Of a stretch of 64,000 bases of DNA, positions 16,527 to 25,584 are shown piece after piece; within the stretch, counting starts at the first letter, position 1; each line of letters opens with the position of its first letter. Source of the DNA: an uncultured Odoribacter sp. (lineage in GTDB: Bacteria > Bacteroidota > Bacteroidia > Bacteroidales > Marinifilaceae). The DNA lies in the NCBI GenBank assembly GCA_910588375.1, contig CAJUQA010000008.1, forward strand, positions 1 to 64,000. Direction: 5' to 3'. Below the pieces are notes generated by a model. That model worked only from the letters and a program-made list of their open reading frames with translations. It ran no database searches and was not told the DNA's origin. The position numbers and the translations under genes were made by a program.

Positions 16527-17639
16527 ATGAATAACTGGGGAAAATATTTTTTGGGAGTCATTGCCTTGGTGGTTGTGGGCTACCTGTGCTGGTATTTTTC
16601 TTCCGTTATCGCTTATGTGTTGATTGCCGCTGTGATTTCTTTCATCGGCAAACCGATAATTGGCTTGTTGGGGAAAATGGAAATCCGGGGTGTGAAATTG
16701 CCCAATGGCGTAAAAGCGGCGCTGACACTGCTTATTTTATGGGCAGTGTTCATATTTTTCTTTGTTACCATTATTCCGTTGGTTACAAATGAATTCCAGC
16801 ATCTGAGCAACATTAGCACAGAACAGATTATCGGCAAACTGGAAGCCCCTTTGACGGATATCGGCAATACGTTGAAACACTACGGAATCATCAGCCAGGG
16901 AGAAGATGTGAAACGGTATAGTTCGGATAATTTGGTTTCTTTTGTTAGCGGTACCCGTATAAAATCTTTGTTTAGCATGGTGGCAGGTACGCTCAGCGGT
17001 ATTTTTGTTGCTCTCTTTTCCATCACGTTTATCGCTTTTTTCTTCCTGAAAGACAGTTATCTGTTTCACCGGATAGTGTTGGCCTTGTTGCCGGTGCGTT
17101 ATGAAGAGAGCGGCAGGAATGCTCTGGAATCCATACAGCGGCTACTGGTTCGTTATTTCGGTGGTTTGTTCCTGGAAGTGTTGGGAGTGATGGCATTGAA
17201 CACAATAGGATTGTGCATCGTGGGTATGAATTTTTCCAATGCCATTGTGATTGGCTTGGTGTCGGGGGTGCTGAACGTGATTCCTTACATCGGCCCTTTA
17301 ATCGGGATTGTCTTCGGAATGGTGGTAGGCCTGGTGCTGAATATAGATCTTCCTTTTTATACGGACGTATTGCCTTTCCTCTTTTACATGGCTCTGGCCA
17401 TGCTGTTTACCCAGTTGATAGACAACGTCGTTTTTCAGCCTTTTATATACGGGAACAGCGTGCATGCCCACCCGCTTGAAATTTTTCTGGTGATTCTGAT
17501 GGCGGGAAGTATGGCGGGCATTCCCGGCATGATATTGGCGATACCCGCTTATACCGTAATCCGGGTGATATTGAAGGAATTCTTCAATAAGTATAAGTTG
17601 GTGAAGAAACTGACACAAAGTCTGGGAAAATATGAATAA
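16527..17639 (+). CDS. AI-2E family transporter (PerM/YdgG-type permease)
   Basis: This 370-residue membrane protein has clusters of helices at the N-terminus (YFLGVIALVVVGYLCWYFSSVIAYVLIAAVISF) and in the C-terminal half. A soluble segment (about residues 95-150) lies between. The conserved GxxxxxxxNxIPYIGPLIG (VLNVIPYIGPLIGIVFG) and the QLIDNVVFQPFIYGNSVHAHPLEIFLVILMAG region identify the family. Members include TqsA (autoinducer-2 export) and sodium/proton antiporters, so the substrate cannot be assigned. The stop overlaps the next gene by 8 nt. Confidence 0.88.
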   Translation: MNNWGKYFLGVIALVVVGYLCWYFSSVIAYVLIAAVISFIGKPIIGLLGKMEIRGVKLPNGVKAALTLLILWAVFIFFFVTIIPLVTNEFQHLSNISTEQIIGKLEAPLTDIGNTLKHYGIISQGEDVKRYSSDNLVSFVSGTRIKSLFSMVAGTLSGIFVALFSITFIAFFFLKDSYLFHRIVLALLPVRYEESGRNALESIQRLLVRYFGGLFLEVLGVMALNTIGLCIVGMNFSNAIVIGLVSGVLNVIPYIGPLIGIVFGMVVGLVLNIDLPFYTDVLPFLFYMALAMLFTQLIDNVVFQPFIYGNSVHAHPLEIFLVILMAGSMAGIPGMILAIPAYTVIRVILKEFFNKYKLVKKLTQSLGKYE

Positions 17640-18216
17640 AGGACTTTTTCTTTTTTTATTACTTCTGTTGGGCAGTCTGGCGCATGCCCAATACGGAGGA
17701 CAATGGATATTTGGAGAACGTCTTAATTTTGTGAATGGCGGCAGGGTCATGACGGAAACCGGAGAGAAGAAAAACAACGGTTTTATGTTTAAGGTAGCTC
17801 CTTCATTGGGCTATTTCGTGAGGAACGGATTAGCTGTCGGCGTGGGCGTGGGGTATGAATATATGAAGGATGTGAACGGGCATCAGAACACGTTTGAGGT
17901 GACGCCGTTCGTCCGGTATGATTTCGGTGGCGGACAGGTGCGTCCCTTTCTGCTGGCGGAAAGTGCTTTCGGCTGGGGAAAAAGCAATATGAAAAAAGGA
18001 AATGACGGACGGCATTATTTGTGGACGCCCGCCCTGAAACCGGGCATCTGGATTCGTTTTACGGATAATCTTGCTGCAGAGGCTACCGTTATGAGTCTGA
18101 GATATGAACACGCGAAACTGACAGACCTGAAAACGGACGAAGCATTGGTGCGGAACAGATGGAAATTCCGTTGGCTGGATATCAGCTTCGGCTTCAACCT
18201 GCTGTTCAATTTCTAA
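17632..18216 (+). CDS. Small outer-membrane beta-barrel protein
   Basis: The 194-residue protein has a signal peptide (MNKGLFLFLLLLLGSLAHAQ). Alternating strand segments typical of an 8- to 10-stranded barrel follow (FMFKVAPSLGYFVRNGLAVGVGVGYEY, FEVTPFVRYDFGGGQVRPFLLAESAFGWG). It ends in an aromatic residue (WLDISFGFNLLFNF), as outer-membrane barrels do. It is probably coupled to the upstream permease by an 8-nt overlap. No specific function can be given. Confidence 0.78.
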   Translation: MNKGLFLFLLLLLGSLAHAQYGGQWIFGERLNFVNGGRVMTETGEKKNNGFMFKVAPSLGYFVRNGLAVGVGVGYEYMKDVNGHQNTFEVTPFVRYDFGGGQVRPFLLAESAFGWGKSNMKKGNDGRHYLWTPALKPGIWIRFTDNLAAEATVMSLRYEHAKLTDLKTDEALVRNRWKFRWLDISFGFNLLFNF

Positions 18217-18320
18217 CCTTACCTTATTTATGCTGTAATCTTAAGTAAGTTTTATTTCTCCTTTTTGAGACACAGCTTTCTAAGGAATTCGGATACTTTT
18301 TATTTGGAACAAATGTATTA

Positions 18321-18351
18321 ATTGTAAGTTAATAATTTTTCATTACATTTG
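18321..18351 (+). promoter_or_regulatory. Promoter of the LRR lipoprotein
   Basis: ATTG (18321-18324) is followed by 19 bp and TACATTTG (18344-18351), an exact -7 match. The start codon lies 27 nt after the -7. Confidence 0.6.
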
Positions 18352-18378
18352 TGAAAAATACGAATATTTATACTTATT

Positions 18379-19671
18379 ATGCAAAAGGAAAGAAATTTTT
18401 TCAGTGGCATAAAATCAATGTGTTTTATGCTGTTTGCGTGTTTAACATTGTCAATTTGTGCAACTTCGTGCAGTAGTGACGAGTTTGAAACCAACCTTCC
18501 CGAAGAACAGAAGCAATACTCCAAAGCCGAACTTATTGAGCAGGCGCTCAGTCGGATGCCGCAGACGCGGATTGAGGGGAGCGGTGTGATGATGATAACG
18601 ATTAAGGATACGGTCAATATCAAAGTTCGAGCGACTGAGGATATGGAAATTACTTGGGGAGATCAATCAGCTCCAGATATAATAACCGCTGGTGAAGAGC
18701 GTGATAGGTGTCATATCTATACTGATGGAAAGTTGTCTCATGCAATATATTTATTGGGCTCTGCTAAAGCAATACAAAGTTTGAATATTGATGATAACGG
18801 ACTTATTTTATTGGATGTTTTTTCTAATGAAAATTTAGAGAATCTAAGTTGTATGAATAATTATTTGGATGAATTGGATTTGACGAAATGTTCGGCATTA
18901 AAATATCTTTATATTACCAATAATGAAATTTCTTCTTTAGAAATCAGTCATTTATCTTCTCTTTTTCATCTTTATGCTGAAAATAATCGATTGACAGCAC
19001 TGGATGCATCCAATAATCCGGATTTGTTTGTGTTATTTCTTAAAAATAACCGAATTAAAAATCTTGATGTGTCGAATAATCCAGACCTTGCTACTTTGGA
19101 TGTTAAAAATAATTTAATAGATAATCTGAATGTGAGTAATAGTTCGAATATGGTAAGTTTATATGTTGCATTCAATCCAATTACAGATATTGATTTAAGT
19201 AAGAATGTTTATTTAATGGATATTGATATGGAAGGAGTACCGCTAAAAACACTCAATAATAATCCGATTAGTGATACGAGTTTTTCCATGTTTTCCATAT
19301 TGTATTCTTTGAATGTCGCTTCAACATCTTTTGATTCATTGGACTTATCGAAGAATCCGATGCTTTCTTATGTCAATATTTCAGAATCGGAAATAGTAAA
19401 ATTGAATATATCTAATATACGAATACAAAAATTGAATGCTACTCGTTCTAAATTAACGGATTTAAAATGTACGATAGATGATTTGACAAAATTGAATGAA
19501 TTGCGGATAGAGTATACTCCTTTTGAAAAGGACTCGACAAATATATCAGTTCTTGGTTCTGTATTGCCCTATAGAAACGGTGTTAGTTCGGGACATTTAT
19601 ATACTTATTCAAGATATATAAATGATTTAATAGATGTAGCTAATGTGAAAAATTGGTTAATCAATCAATAG
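18379..19671 (+). CDS. Leucine-rich repeat lipoprotein
   Basis: From residue about 20 a hydrophobic stretch ends in ATSC, a lipobox. The next residues, SSDEFE, are acidic, which fits the Bacteroidetes signal for export to the cell surface. From about residue 145 to 370 the protein is built of roughly 20-residue leucine-rich repeats with LxxLDVSNNxDL consensus (LDASNNPDLFVL, LDVSNNPDLATL, IDLSKNVYL). Such repeats usually bind proteins or glycans. There is no T9SS C-terminal domain. The gene is visibly more AT-rich than the genes on its left, which hints at separate ancestry. Confidence 0.8.
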   Translation: MQKERNFFSGIKSMCFMLFACLTLSICATSCSSDEFETNLPEEQKQYSKAELIEQALSRMPQTRIEGSGVMMITIKDTVNIKVRATEDMEITWGDQSAPDIITAGEERDRCHIYTDGKLSHAIYLLGSAKAIQSLNIDDNGLILLDVFSNENLENLSCMNNYLDELDLTKCSALKYLYITNNEISSLEISHLSSLFHLYAENNRLTALDASNNPDLFVLFLKNNRIKNLDVSNNPDLATLDVKNNLIDNLNVSNSSNMVSLYVAFNPITDIDLSKNVYLMDIDMEGVPLKTLNNNPISDTSFSMFSILYSLNVASTSFDSLDLSKNPMLSYVNISESEIVKLNISNIRIQKLNATRSKLTDLKCTIDDLTKLNELRIEYTPFEKDSTNISVLGSVLPYRNGVSSGHLYTYSRYINDLIDVANVKNWLINQ

Positions 19672-19728
19672 TGTGTTGATAAAATATATGGAATGAATTT
19701 GCCTGCATCTTGTGTCAATATACGCGCT

Positions 19729-22700
19729 ATGAAGAGGAGAATATTGTTTTTACTATATGTTCTTTTTTTGTGTGAGCGCGTATGTTCGCAAAATTTAGCA
19801 GATGAGATACTTTCTGAGCCTTGGCAAGGTGTTGTGTTTAATGGAGTATGTTGGGCAAAGAGTAATGTGGATAAACCTGGCACCTTTGCCTCTACTCCAA
19901 GAACGTATGGTATGCTCTATCAGTGGGGGGCAAAAAAAGAGTGGATTGCTACGGATTTTGCTACGGGTGGGGATACTATAATTTCTGTTAATGATCCATG
20001 TCCTGTTGGTTGGCGGATGCCTACGATAGAGGAAGCAAAGACTTTAATACTGTATGGCACTGTCGGTCGTTCAGAGCATTTGATTTCTTTTCAAGATTAT
20101 AATTCTTCTATTCCTGTTTTCTTTCCTGTTGTTGGATTGCTTTCTGAGAATTATACAGTTCCGGTTCCTCGATATGGATATTGGTCGGGTTCTGTTGATA
20201 TGAATGATTCTGCAAATGCTTGGATGTATTTTTTTATTAAAGAAAGGTTTAAATTTCATAAAACCCTCCTTGCTTCCCGCGATTATCCTTTTTTGATTCG
20301 TTGTGTTAAAGAAAAGTGCGATAGTATTGTCAGACATGATACTGTGAGTATTAATGCCACGGATTTTCCTTACGAGTGGGGTGATACTACTTTTTTGGAG
20401 GGAACAAGGAGTGGAACGTATTGTATTCAGCGTCGCAATTGCGCATATACTGATATAGCTTATTTACATCTGACCGTTCAGTCTGAAAGCGAGAAACCTT
20501 GTCCCGGCGTATTGATTAACGGGGTTTGCTGGGCGGAGTACAACGTTGCTGAACCGGGTCGCTTTGCGAATCCCGGTAATGCTTACGGAATGCTTTACCA
20601 GTGGAACCGACGGAAGGGGTGGCCTGCCATGACACCGGATAGCGTTTCTGGTTGGGATAGTACTCTTGAACCTGGCGACACATGGGCGCCTGCCAACGAT
20701 CCGTGTCCTATCGGGTGGCGGATGCCTAGCGTCGAGGAGATAAAAACGTTGCTGGACAGAACGAATGTATCCTATGTTGAAGATGTGAGTCAGGATAGAG
20801 TGAGTGGTATAAGATATACAGACATAACTACCGGCAATATGATTTTCTTTCCACAGGCCAATATTCGGCAGGAAAATGGTGTTGCGGTCGATTTATATCA
20901 CATACATTACTGGTCAAGTACAAATTACTGGACTTTGTATTGGAATTATTCCCAACCCCGACAAATGCCTTATGCTTATGGCTTTTCCGTCCGCTGTGTT
21001 GCAGATGAAAATGCGTGCGATATAGCCTTGACTGTTTCCGAGACTATTTGTAAGGAGGGATTGCCCTATACGTGGCATGATACGACTTTTAAGGAAGGAA
21101 CTGTAAGCGGGGAGTATTGCATCCGGCGTACCAATCCGATAAGCGGTTGTGACAGTGTTTTCTATTTGTATCTGACTGTGGATACGCTATGCGGTAAGCC
21201 CTGCAAGGAAAGAGGGGTATTGATTAACGGTGTATGTTGGGCGGAAAGCAATGTGGATACTCCCAACACTTTTGCCGATACGCCCGAGGCGTTCGGATTA
21301 ATGTATCAATGGAACCGGAAAAAGGGATTTCCTCCTAAAGGAATGGTTGATATTGTTGATTGGCTTAACCATAATGATTACAACAACGGCTATTGGAAAG
21401 CAGTTAACAATCCGTGTCCGGCAGACTGGCGGATTCCCACCATTGGAGATATATATTCATTATTGGAAGATTTGAAAGTGACCCGTGAATGGACGCAACA
21501 AAATGGTGTCAATGGTATGCGATTTACGGACAAGACCACTGGCAACACTATCTTTATGCCGGCAGCCGAACATCGTATAGACGCTTTTGATCTACCACCA
21601 AGTTACATAGATGGGGGCGGACACTATTGGTCAACTACACGAGCAAATGACAATAGCACTGTTTATGTCTTTGATTTCTATGCTAAATCGATATATACAC
21701 ACCATTCAGCGGTCCGCATAGGTGCAAATTCCGTCCGTTGTGTCGCCGGTCGGGATACAACGGGTTGTTCTCCTATCGTGACGGATACTTCCGAAACGGT
21801 TTGTGTCAGGGATTTGCCTTATCCATGGGGCGACACTACTTTTGACGTCGGTACACAATCTGGCGTTTATCGTTTTCAGCATATAAGTACAGTAACGGGT
21901 TGTGACAGCATTGTCACTCTTCGTTTAACCGTGCATGCTTCCGATACTTCTTTCTTCGATGGCGTATGTTACGGTAGTCCGTATGATAATTACGGTTTTA
22001 GTCTTCCCGCGGTCTATCGCGATACTGTCATTCACGACACACTGCAGAGCGTTTTTGGGTGCGATTCGGTACGTACTTTACATTTAACAGTCAATTCAAA
22101 GTATAACATACCTCTTTACGATACTGTTTGTCAGGGTGATGCTTATAATCAGCATGGTTTTTCGTTGTCCAATGTACAGGAAGACGGGATACATACGTTA
22201 TCTTTGCTTTCGCAGGTGGGTTGCGATTCAACCCTCACCTTGTATTTGACTGTCCATCCTGTTTACGATACCTTGCTTTACGACACGGTTTGCCAGGGTG
22301 ACGCTTACAATAACCACGGTTTCAGTTTTAATGCCGTGAATGCAAGTCTTACACGTACACAAACTTTTCAAACAATTCACGGTTGCGACAGTATTGTTAC
22401 ACTGAATTTGCATGTTTGGCCTTCTTATCTTTTCTCAGAGAGCAAGGACATTTGTGAGGGGGACACTATCAAATTTCGGGAGCGTAAATTATACCAATCC
22501 GGCGTTTACGACGATACTTTGAAGAGCGTCCACGGTTGCGACAGTGTTCGCCGTCTGGACTTACACGTCCATCCGAAATATGCTTTTTCTTTTTCTGGTT
22601 CGGTTTGTGAGGGGAACGGCTACCATGAATACGGTTTTAATCTTCCAGCCGTTTTTGCCGATACGATAGTTCGGGACACATTTAAAACCTCTTGGGGCTG

Positions 22701-24576
22701 CGATTCAATCCTCACGTTGCATTTGACTGTTCATCCTGTTTACGACACAGTTTTGTACGATACAATCTGCCAGGGGGACGCTTACAATAACCACGGTTTC
22801 AGTTTACCTTCCGGTACCTCAGGCGGAACATTCACCGAAAGCTACTCCACCATTCACGGTTGCGACAGTACCGTCACGTTAAACTTGTTCGTATGGCCTT
22901 CTTATCTTTTCTCAGAGAGCAAGGATATTTGTGAGGGCGACACTTTCAACTTTCGGGAGCGTAAATTATACCAATCCGGCATTTACGACGATACTTTGAA
23001 GAGTGTCCACGGTTGCGACAGTATTCACCGTCTGTTTTTGACCGTCCATTCCACCGCACCTCTTTACTTTCCGGACGAAGTTTGTTACGGCAGCCCTTAT
23101 GACAATCACGGTTTCCATCTTCCTGTCGTTTACCGGGATACCGTTGTCCGTGATAGCTTCCGGAGCATTTGGGGTTGCGATTCCATCCGCATCTTGTCGC
23201 TGAGGGTTCATCCCGTTTACGACACCTTGCTTTACGACACGGTTTGCCAGGGGGATTCTTATCGTAAACACGGTTTCTCCTTGTCCTCCGTACAGTTCGA
23301 CGGTCTCCACACATTACCCTTGCTTTCCCGTTGGGGTTGCGACTCTGTCGTGAGACTGCAATTGACCGTCCACCCGGTATATCACACCCTGCTTTACGAT
23401 TCCATTTGTCCCTCTACACGGTACGACAAATACGGCTTCAAACTCACCGACATTACAGAAAGTCTGACGCGTACCCGGAGATTGTCCACCATCTACGGTT
23501 GCGACAGCCTCGTCACCTTGGAACTGTATGTTCATCCGACTTACTTCTTCCCCTTGACGAAACACATTTGTGAGGGGGACACCTTCGCTTTCCGCGGCAA
23601 CCTCTTTTACGAAAGCGGCGTCTATTACGACTCTCTAACCACCATCCACGGTTGCGACAGCGTTTACGGCCTATCCCTGACCGTCCATCCTGTATATGAC
23701 ATACCTCTTTCCGGCGTACTCTGCGAGGGAGCGCCTTACACCGGTTACGGCTTCCACGTCACCACACCGGGCGTGCACCACCGTTACCTTCAAACCTCCG
23801 CCGGTTGCGACAGCACCCTTACCTTGACACTGAGCGAGGAAAAGAAAATAGAGGGTGCCATCGGTCTTTTGCTTGAGGATTGCCGCCTTCATGGGTATGA
23901 ATTCTTCTTCGAACCCCTCCTCAGTCACAGCACGTGGTTGTGGGACATGGGTGACGGTCGCCTGTTCCACACGCCGGACGGTTACCACACCTATGCGGAC
24001 TCCGGTCTCTATCGGGTACAGCTTCGTTTGGAAACAGCCAACGGGTGTGAAAACAACTACAGCTACCTCCAGTACGTACCTCCTTACCTTCCGGAGATAC
24101 CGATACATCTAGACCGTCAGGTAATCGACGAAGACTATCCCACCGTCCGCTTCCGGGTGGATGTGTTGCCCGGCATGACGTGTGAGTGGGACTTCGGCGA
24201 CGGAACAAAGGGTGAGGGCGATACAACCTCCCATACCTATAACGCCACCACGGAAAAATATTACGACGTCACACTGCAAGTAAAAAACGCGGACAGCTGC
24301 GTGACGGAAAGCCGGGTACAGATAGAAGTCGTCTTTCTTCCGAAACCTACGAACACCTTCAGTCCGAACGGTGACGGAATCAATGATATATTCATGGGCG
24401 ACTACCGGATAGAAATCATCGACCGCAACGGCTTGAGAATCTTCACGGGCGAGAACGGTTGGGACGGAACATACCAAGGTCGTCAGGCCAAAGAAGACAC
24501 CTACTTCTACCGTCTTCACTACCGTACGGCCAACGGAGAACGACAGAAAACGGGTTATGTAACACTGATACGATGA
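19729..24576 (+). CDS. Very large T9SS type B cargo: three FISUMP domains, tandem repeats, PKD domains, sorting domain
   Basis: The ATG at 19729 is chosen because it gives a clean signal peptide (MKRRILFLLYVLFLCERVCSQ); the frame could start at 19693. The product has 1,615 residues. Three FISUMP domains (about 38-190, 264-420, 500-668) share GVCWA.xNV, YGMLYQWN and NDPCPxGWRMP motifs. They are followed by cysteine-containing units ending GCDS...L.L.V; about twelve units of roughly 53 residues run in tandem at 740-1369. Two PKD-like segments (WDMGDG, WDFGDG) precede the C-terminal type B sorting domain, FSPNGDGINDIF to the end. The protein is exported by T9SS and likely an adhesin. It overlaps the PorP/SprF-like gene by 4 nt. 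Confidence 0.88.
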   Translation: MKRRILFLLYVLFLCERVCSQNLADEILSEPWQGVVFNGVCWAKSNVDKPGTFASTPRTYGMLYQWGAKKEWIATDFATGGDTIISVNDPCPVGWRMPTIEEAKTLILYGTVGRSEHLISFQDYNSSIPVFFPVVGLLSENYTVPVPRYGYWSGSVDMNDSANAWMYFFIKERFKFHKTLLASRDYPFLIRCVKEKCDSIVRHDTVSINATDFPYEWGDTTFLEGTRSGTYCIQRRNCAYTDIAYLHLTVQSESEKPCPGVLINGVCWAEYNVAEPGRFANPGNAYGMLYQWNRRKGWPAMTPDSVSGWDSTLEPGDTWAPANDPCPIGWRMPSVEEIKTLLDRTNVSYVEDVSQDRVSGIRYTDITTGNMIFFPQANIRQENGVAVDLYHIHYWSSTNYWTLYWNYSQPRQMPYAYGFSVRCVADENACDIALTVSETICKEGLPYTWHDTTFKEGTVSGEYCIRRTNPISGCDSVFYLYLTVDTLCGKPCKERGVLINGVCWAESNVDTPNTFADTPEAFGLMYQWNRKKGFPPKGMVDIVDWLNHNDYNNGYWKAVNNPCPADWRIPTIGDIYSLLEDLKVTREWTQQNGVNGMRFTDKTTGNTIFMPAAEHRIDAFDLPPSYIDGGGHYWSTTRANDNSTVYVFDFYAKSIYTHHSAVRIGANSVRCVAGRDTTGCSPIVTDTSETVCVRDLPYPWGDTTFDVGTQSGVYRFQHISTVTGCDSIVTLRLTVHASDTSFFDGVCYGSPYDNYGFSLPAVYRDTVIHDTLQSVFGCDSVRTLHLTVNSKYNIPLYDTVCQGDAYNQHGFSLSNVQEDGIHTLSLLSQVGCDSTLTLYLTVHPVYDTLLYDTVCQGDAYNNHGFSFNAVNASLTRTQTFQTIHGCDSIVTLNLHVWPSYLFSESKDICEGDTIKFRERKLYQSGVYDDTLKSVHGCDSVRRLDLHVHPKYAFSFSGSVCEGNGYHEYGFNLPAVFADTIVRDTFKTSWGCDSILTLHLTVHPVYDTVLYDTICQGDAYNNHGFSLPSGTSGGTFTESYSTIHGCDSTVTLNLFVWPSYLFSESKDICEGDTFNFRERKLYQSGIYDDTLKSVHGCDSIHRLFLTVHSTAPLYFPDEVCYGSPYDNHGFHLPVVYRDTVVRDSFRSIWGCDSIRILSLRVHPVYDTLLYDTVCQGDSYRKHGFSLSSVQFDGLHTLPLLSRWGCDSVVRLQLTVHPVYHTLLYDSICPSTRYDKYGFKLTDITESLTRTRRLSTIYGCDSLVTLELYVHPTYFFPLTKHICEGDTFAFRGNLFYESGVYYDSLTTIHGCDSVYGLSLTVHPVYDIPLSGVLCEGAPYTGYGFHVTTPGVHHRYLQTSAGCDSTLTLTLSEEKKIEGAIGLLLEDCRLHGYEFFFEPLLSHSTWLWDMGDGRLFHTPDGYHTYADSGLYRVQLRLETANGCENNYSYLQYVPPYLPEIPIHLDRQVIDEDYPTVRFRVDVLPGMTCEWDFGDGTKGEGDTTSHTYNATTEKYYDVTLQVKNADSCVTESRVQIEVVFLPKPTNTFSPNGDGINDIFMGDYRIEIIDRNGLRIFTGENGWDGTYQGRQAKEDTYFYRLHYRTANGERQKTGYVTLIR
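21949..23835 (+). repeat. Intragenic tandem repeats with a 477-bp higher-order period
   Basis: About twelve units of 50-55 codons, each with GxxYxxxGF or CEGDT followed by GCDS and a VHP spacer. DNA around 22418-22560 is nearly identical to DNA around 22895-23037 (offset 477 bp, three units), which points to a recent block duplication. Confidence 0.8.
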
Positions 24577-25541
24577 AGAGACGGATACGTGGATACACGG
24601 TATGTATATTTTCAGCCCTTGTGCTGACCACTACCACCGTAAAAGGCCAGCTGACCCCTTCGACCGCCTTTTACTGGGAAAACCCGTACTACATCAATCC
24701 GGCATTCGTGAACACGGAATCGAGCGCTTACTTCTCCTTATCCGCCCGTAAACAATGGTTGGGACTTTCGGGCAGTCCTGTAACCTTGTTCGGTACGGGA
24801 ACCTTCTACTGGGAGAAATACAAAATGCAGGCAGGGGTGAAACTCCTGCACGACAAAATCGGTTACCTGAGCTCCAGCGACCTGTCTGTTTCTTACGCCT
24901 ACACAGTGCCTTTTCGAGACAGTTACCTAAGTATGGGTTTTTCTTTCGGTTATCAGTTTCAGAAAGTGGACCGAGGGGAAGTAACGATAGAGGATGAAAC
25001 CGACCCTGCGCTGGTCAGCTTGTTTGGAGGAAAGAAACAATGGAATGCGGGTTTGGGCTTGGAATACATCGTGACGCCTTCCTTCCGTGTGGGTCTTTCA
25101 AGCCAGAGCCTTTTCTCCTTTTTCAAGAAAGAGGGAGCCATCTTCGGGGGAACGAACTACTTGTACGGTCGTTACCGCACCCGCCTTCTGGGTCGAGTTT
25201 ACCGTCCCTCGTACCGCACATCGGCTTCCCCGACAACTTACGATATGGAGTGGGGGGTGTGTCTGAAACAGACAGAGGATTCTTTTCAGGCGGACGGAGT
25301 GATTTCATTTTATTTGAACCATCCCACCCAGCGGGAGAAATTCCAGTTTTCAGTGTTGGGTCGCACGACGGGGGAGTTTGGTTTTCTGGCAGGGGTGAAA
25401 CTCATATCGGAGATGAAAGTGCTTTGCAGTTACGATTACAACCTCAAATCCTTGAAAGGTGATTCGAAAGGAACGTTTGAGGTGATAGTCACTTACCCGT
25501 TGTTCCTGACCAAATGTGTTGCTGACGGTTTGAGGAGATAG
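24573..25541 (+). CDS. PorP/SprF family T9SS membrane protein
   Basis: The start at 24573 (ATGA overlap with the stop of the large cargo) is preferred over an upstream in-frame start, because MKRRIRGYTVCIFSALVLTTTTVKGQ is a signal peptide. The 322-residue product has the PorP/SprF look: a short NPAF(V)N motif near the start (YYINPAFVNTES), then repeated outer-membrane strands. Family members sit next to type B cargo genes and are needed for their secretion or surface attachment. The tight coupling here strongly suggests that this protein serves the 1,615-residue cargo. Confidence 0.88.
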   Translation: MKRRIRGYTVCIFSALVLTTTTVKGQLTPSTAFYWENPYYINPAFVNTESSAYFSLSARKQWLGLSGSPVTLFGTGTFYWEKYKMQAGVKLLHDKIGYLSSSDLSVSYAYTVPFRDSYLSMGFSFGYQFQKVDRGEVTIEDETDPALVSLFGGKKQWNAGLGLEYIVTPSFRVGLSSQSLFSFFKKEGAIFGGTNYLYGRYRTRLLGRVYRPSYRTSASPTTYDMEWGVCLKQTEDSFQADGVISFYLNHPTQREKFQFSVLGRTTGEFGFLAGVKLISEMKVLCSYDYNLKSLKGDSKGTFEVIVTYPLFLTKCVADGLRR

Positions 25542-25548
25542 GAAGAAT

Positions 25549-25573
25549 AAAGGAGCCCTCAAGGAGCTCCTTT
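25549..25573. terminator. Bidirectional terminator between porP/sprF-like gene and lon
   Basis: An 8-bp stem (AAAGGAGC / GCTCCTTT) with a 9-nt loop lies between the two convergent stop codons. An outer GAATAAAG / CTTTATTC pairing could form an alternative longer structure. Confidence 0.7.
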
Positions 25574-25584
25574 GGCTTTATTCT

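Noticed and set aside
22900..23900. Regularly spaced repeats that could suggest a CRISPR array
   Set aside because: The repeats are about 160 bp apart, in frame and coding for GCDS units of the T9SS cargo.
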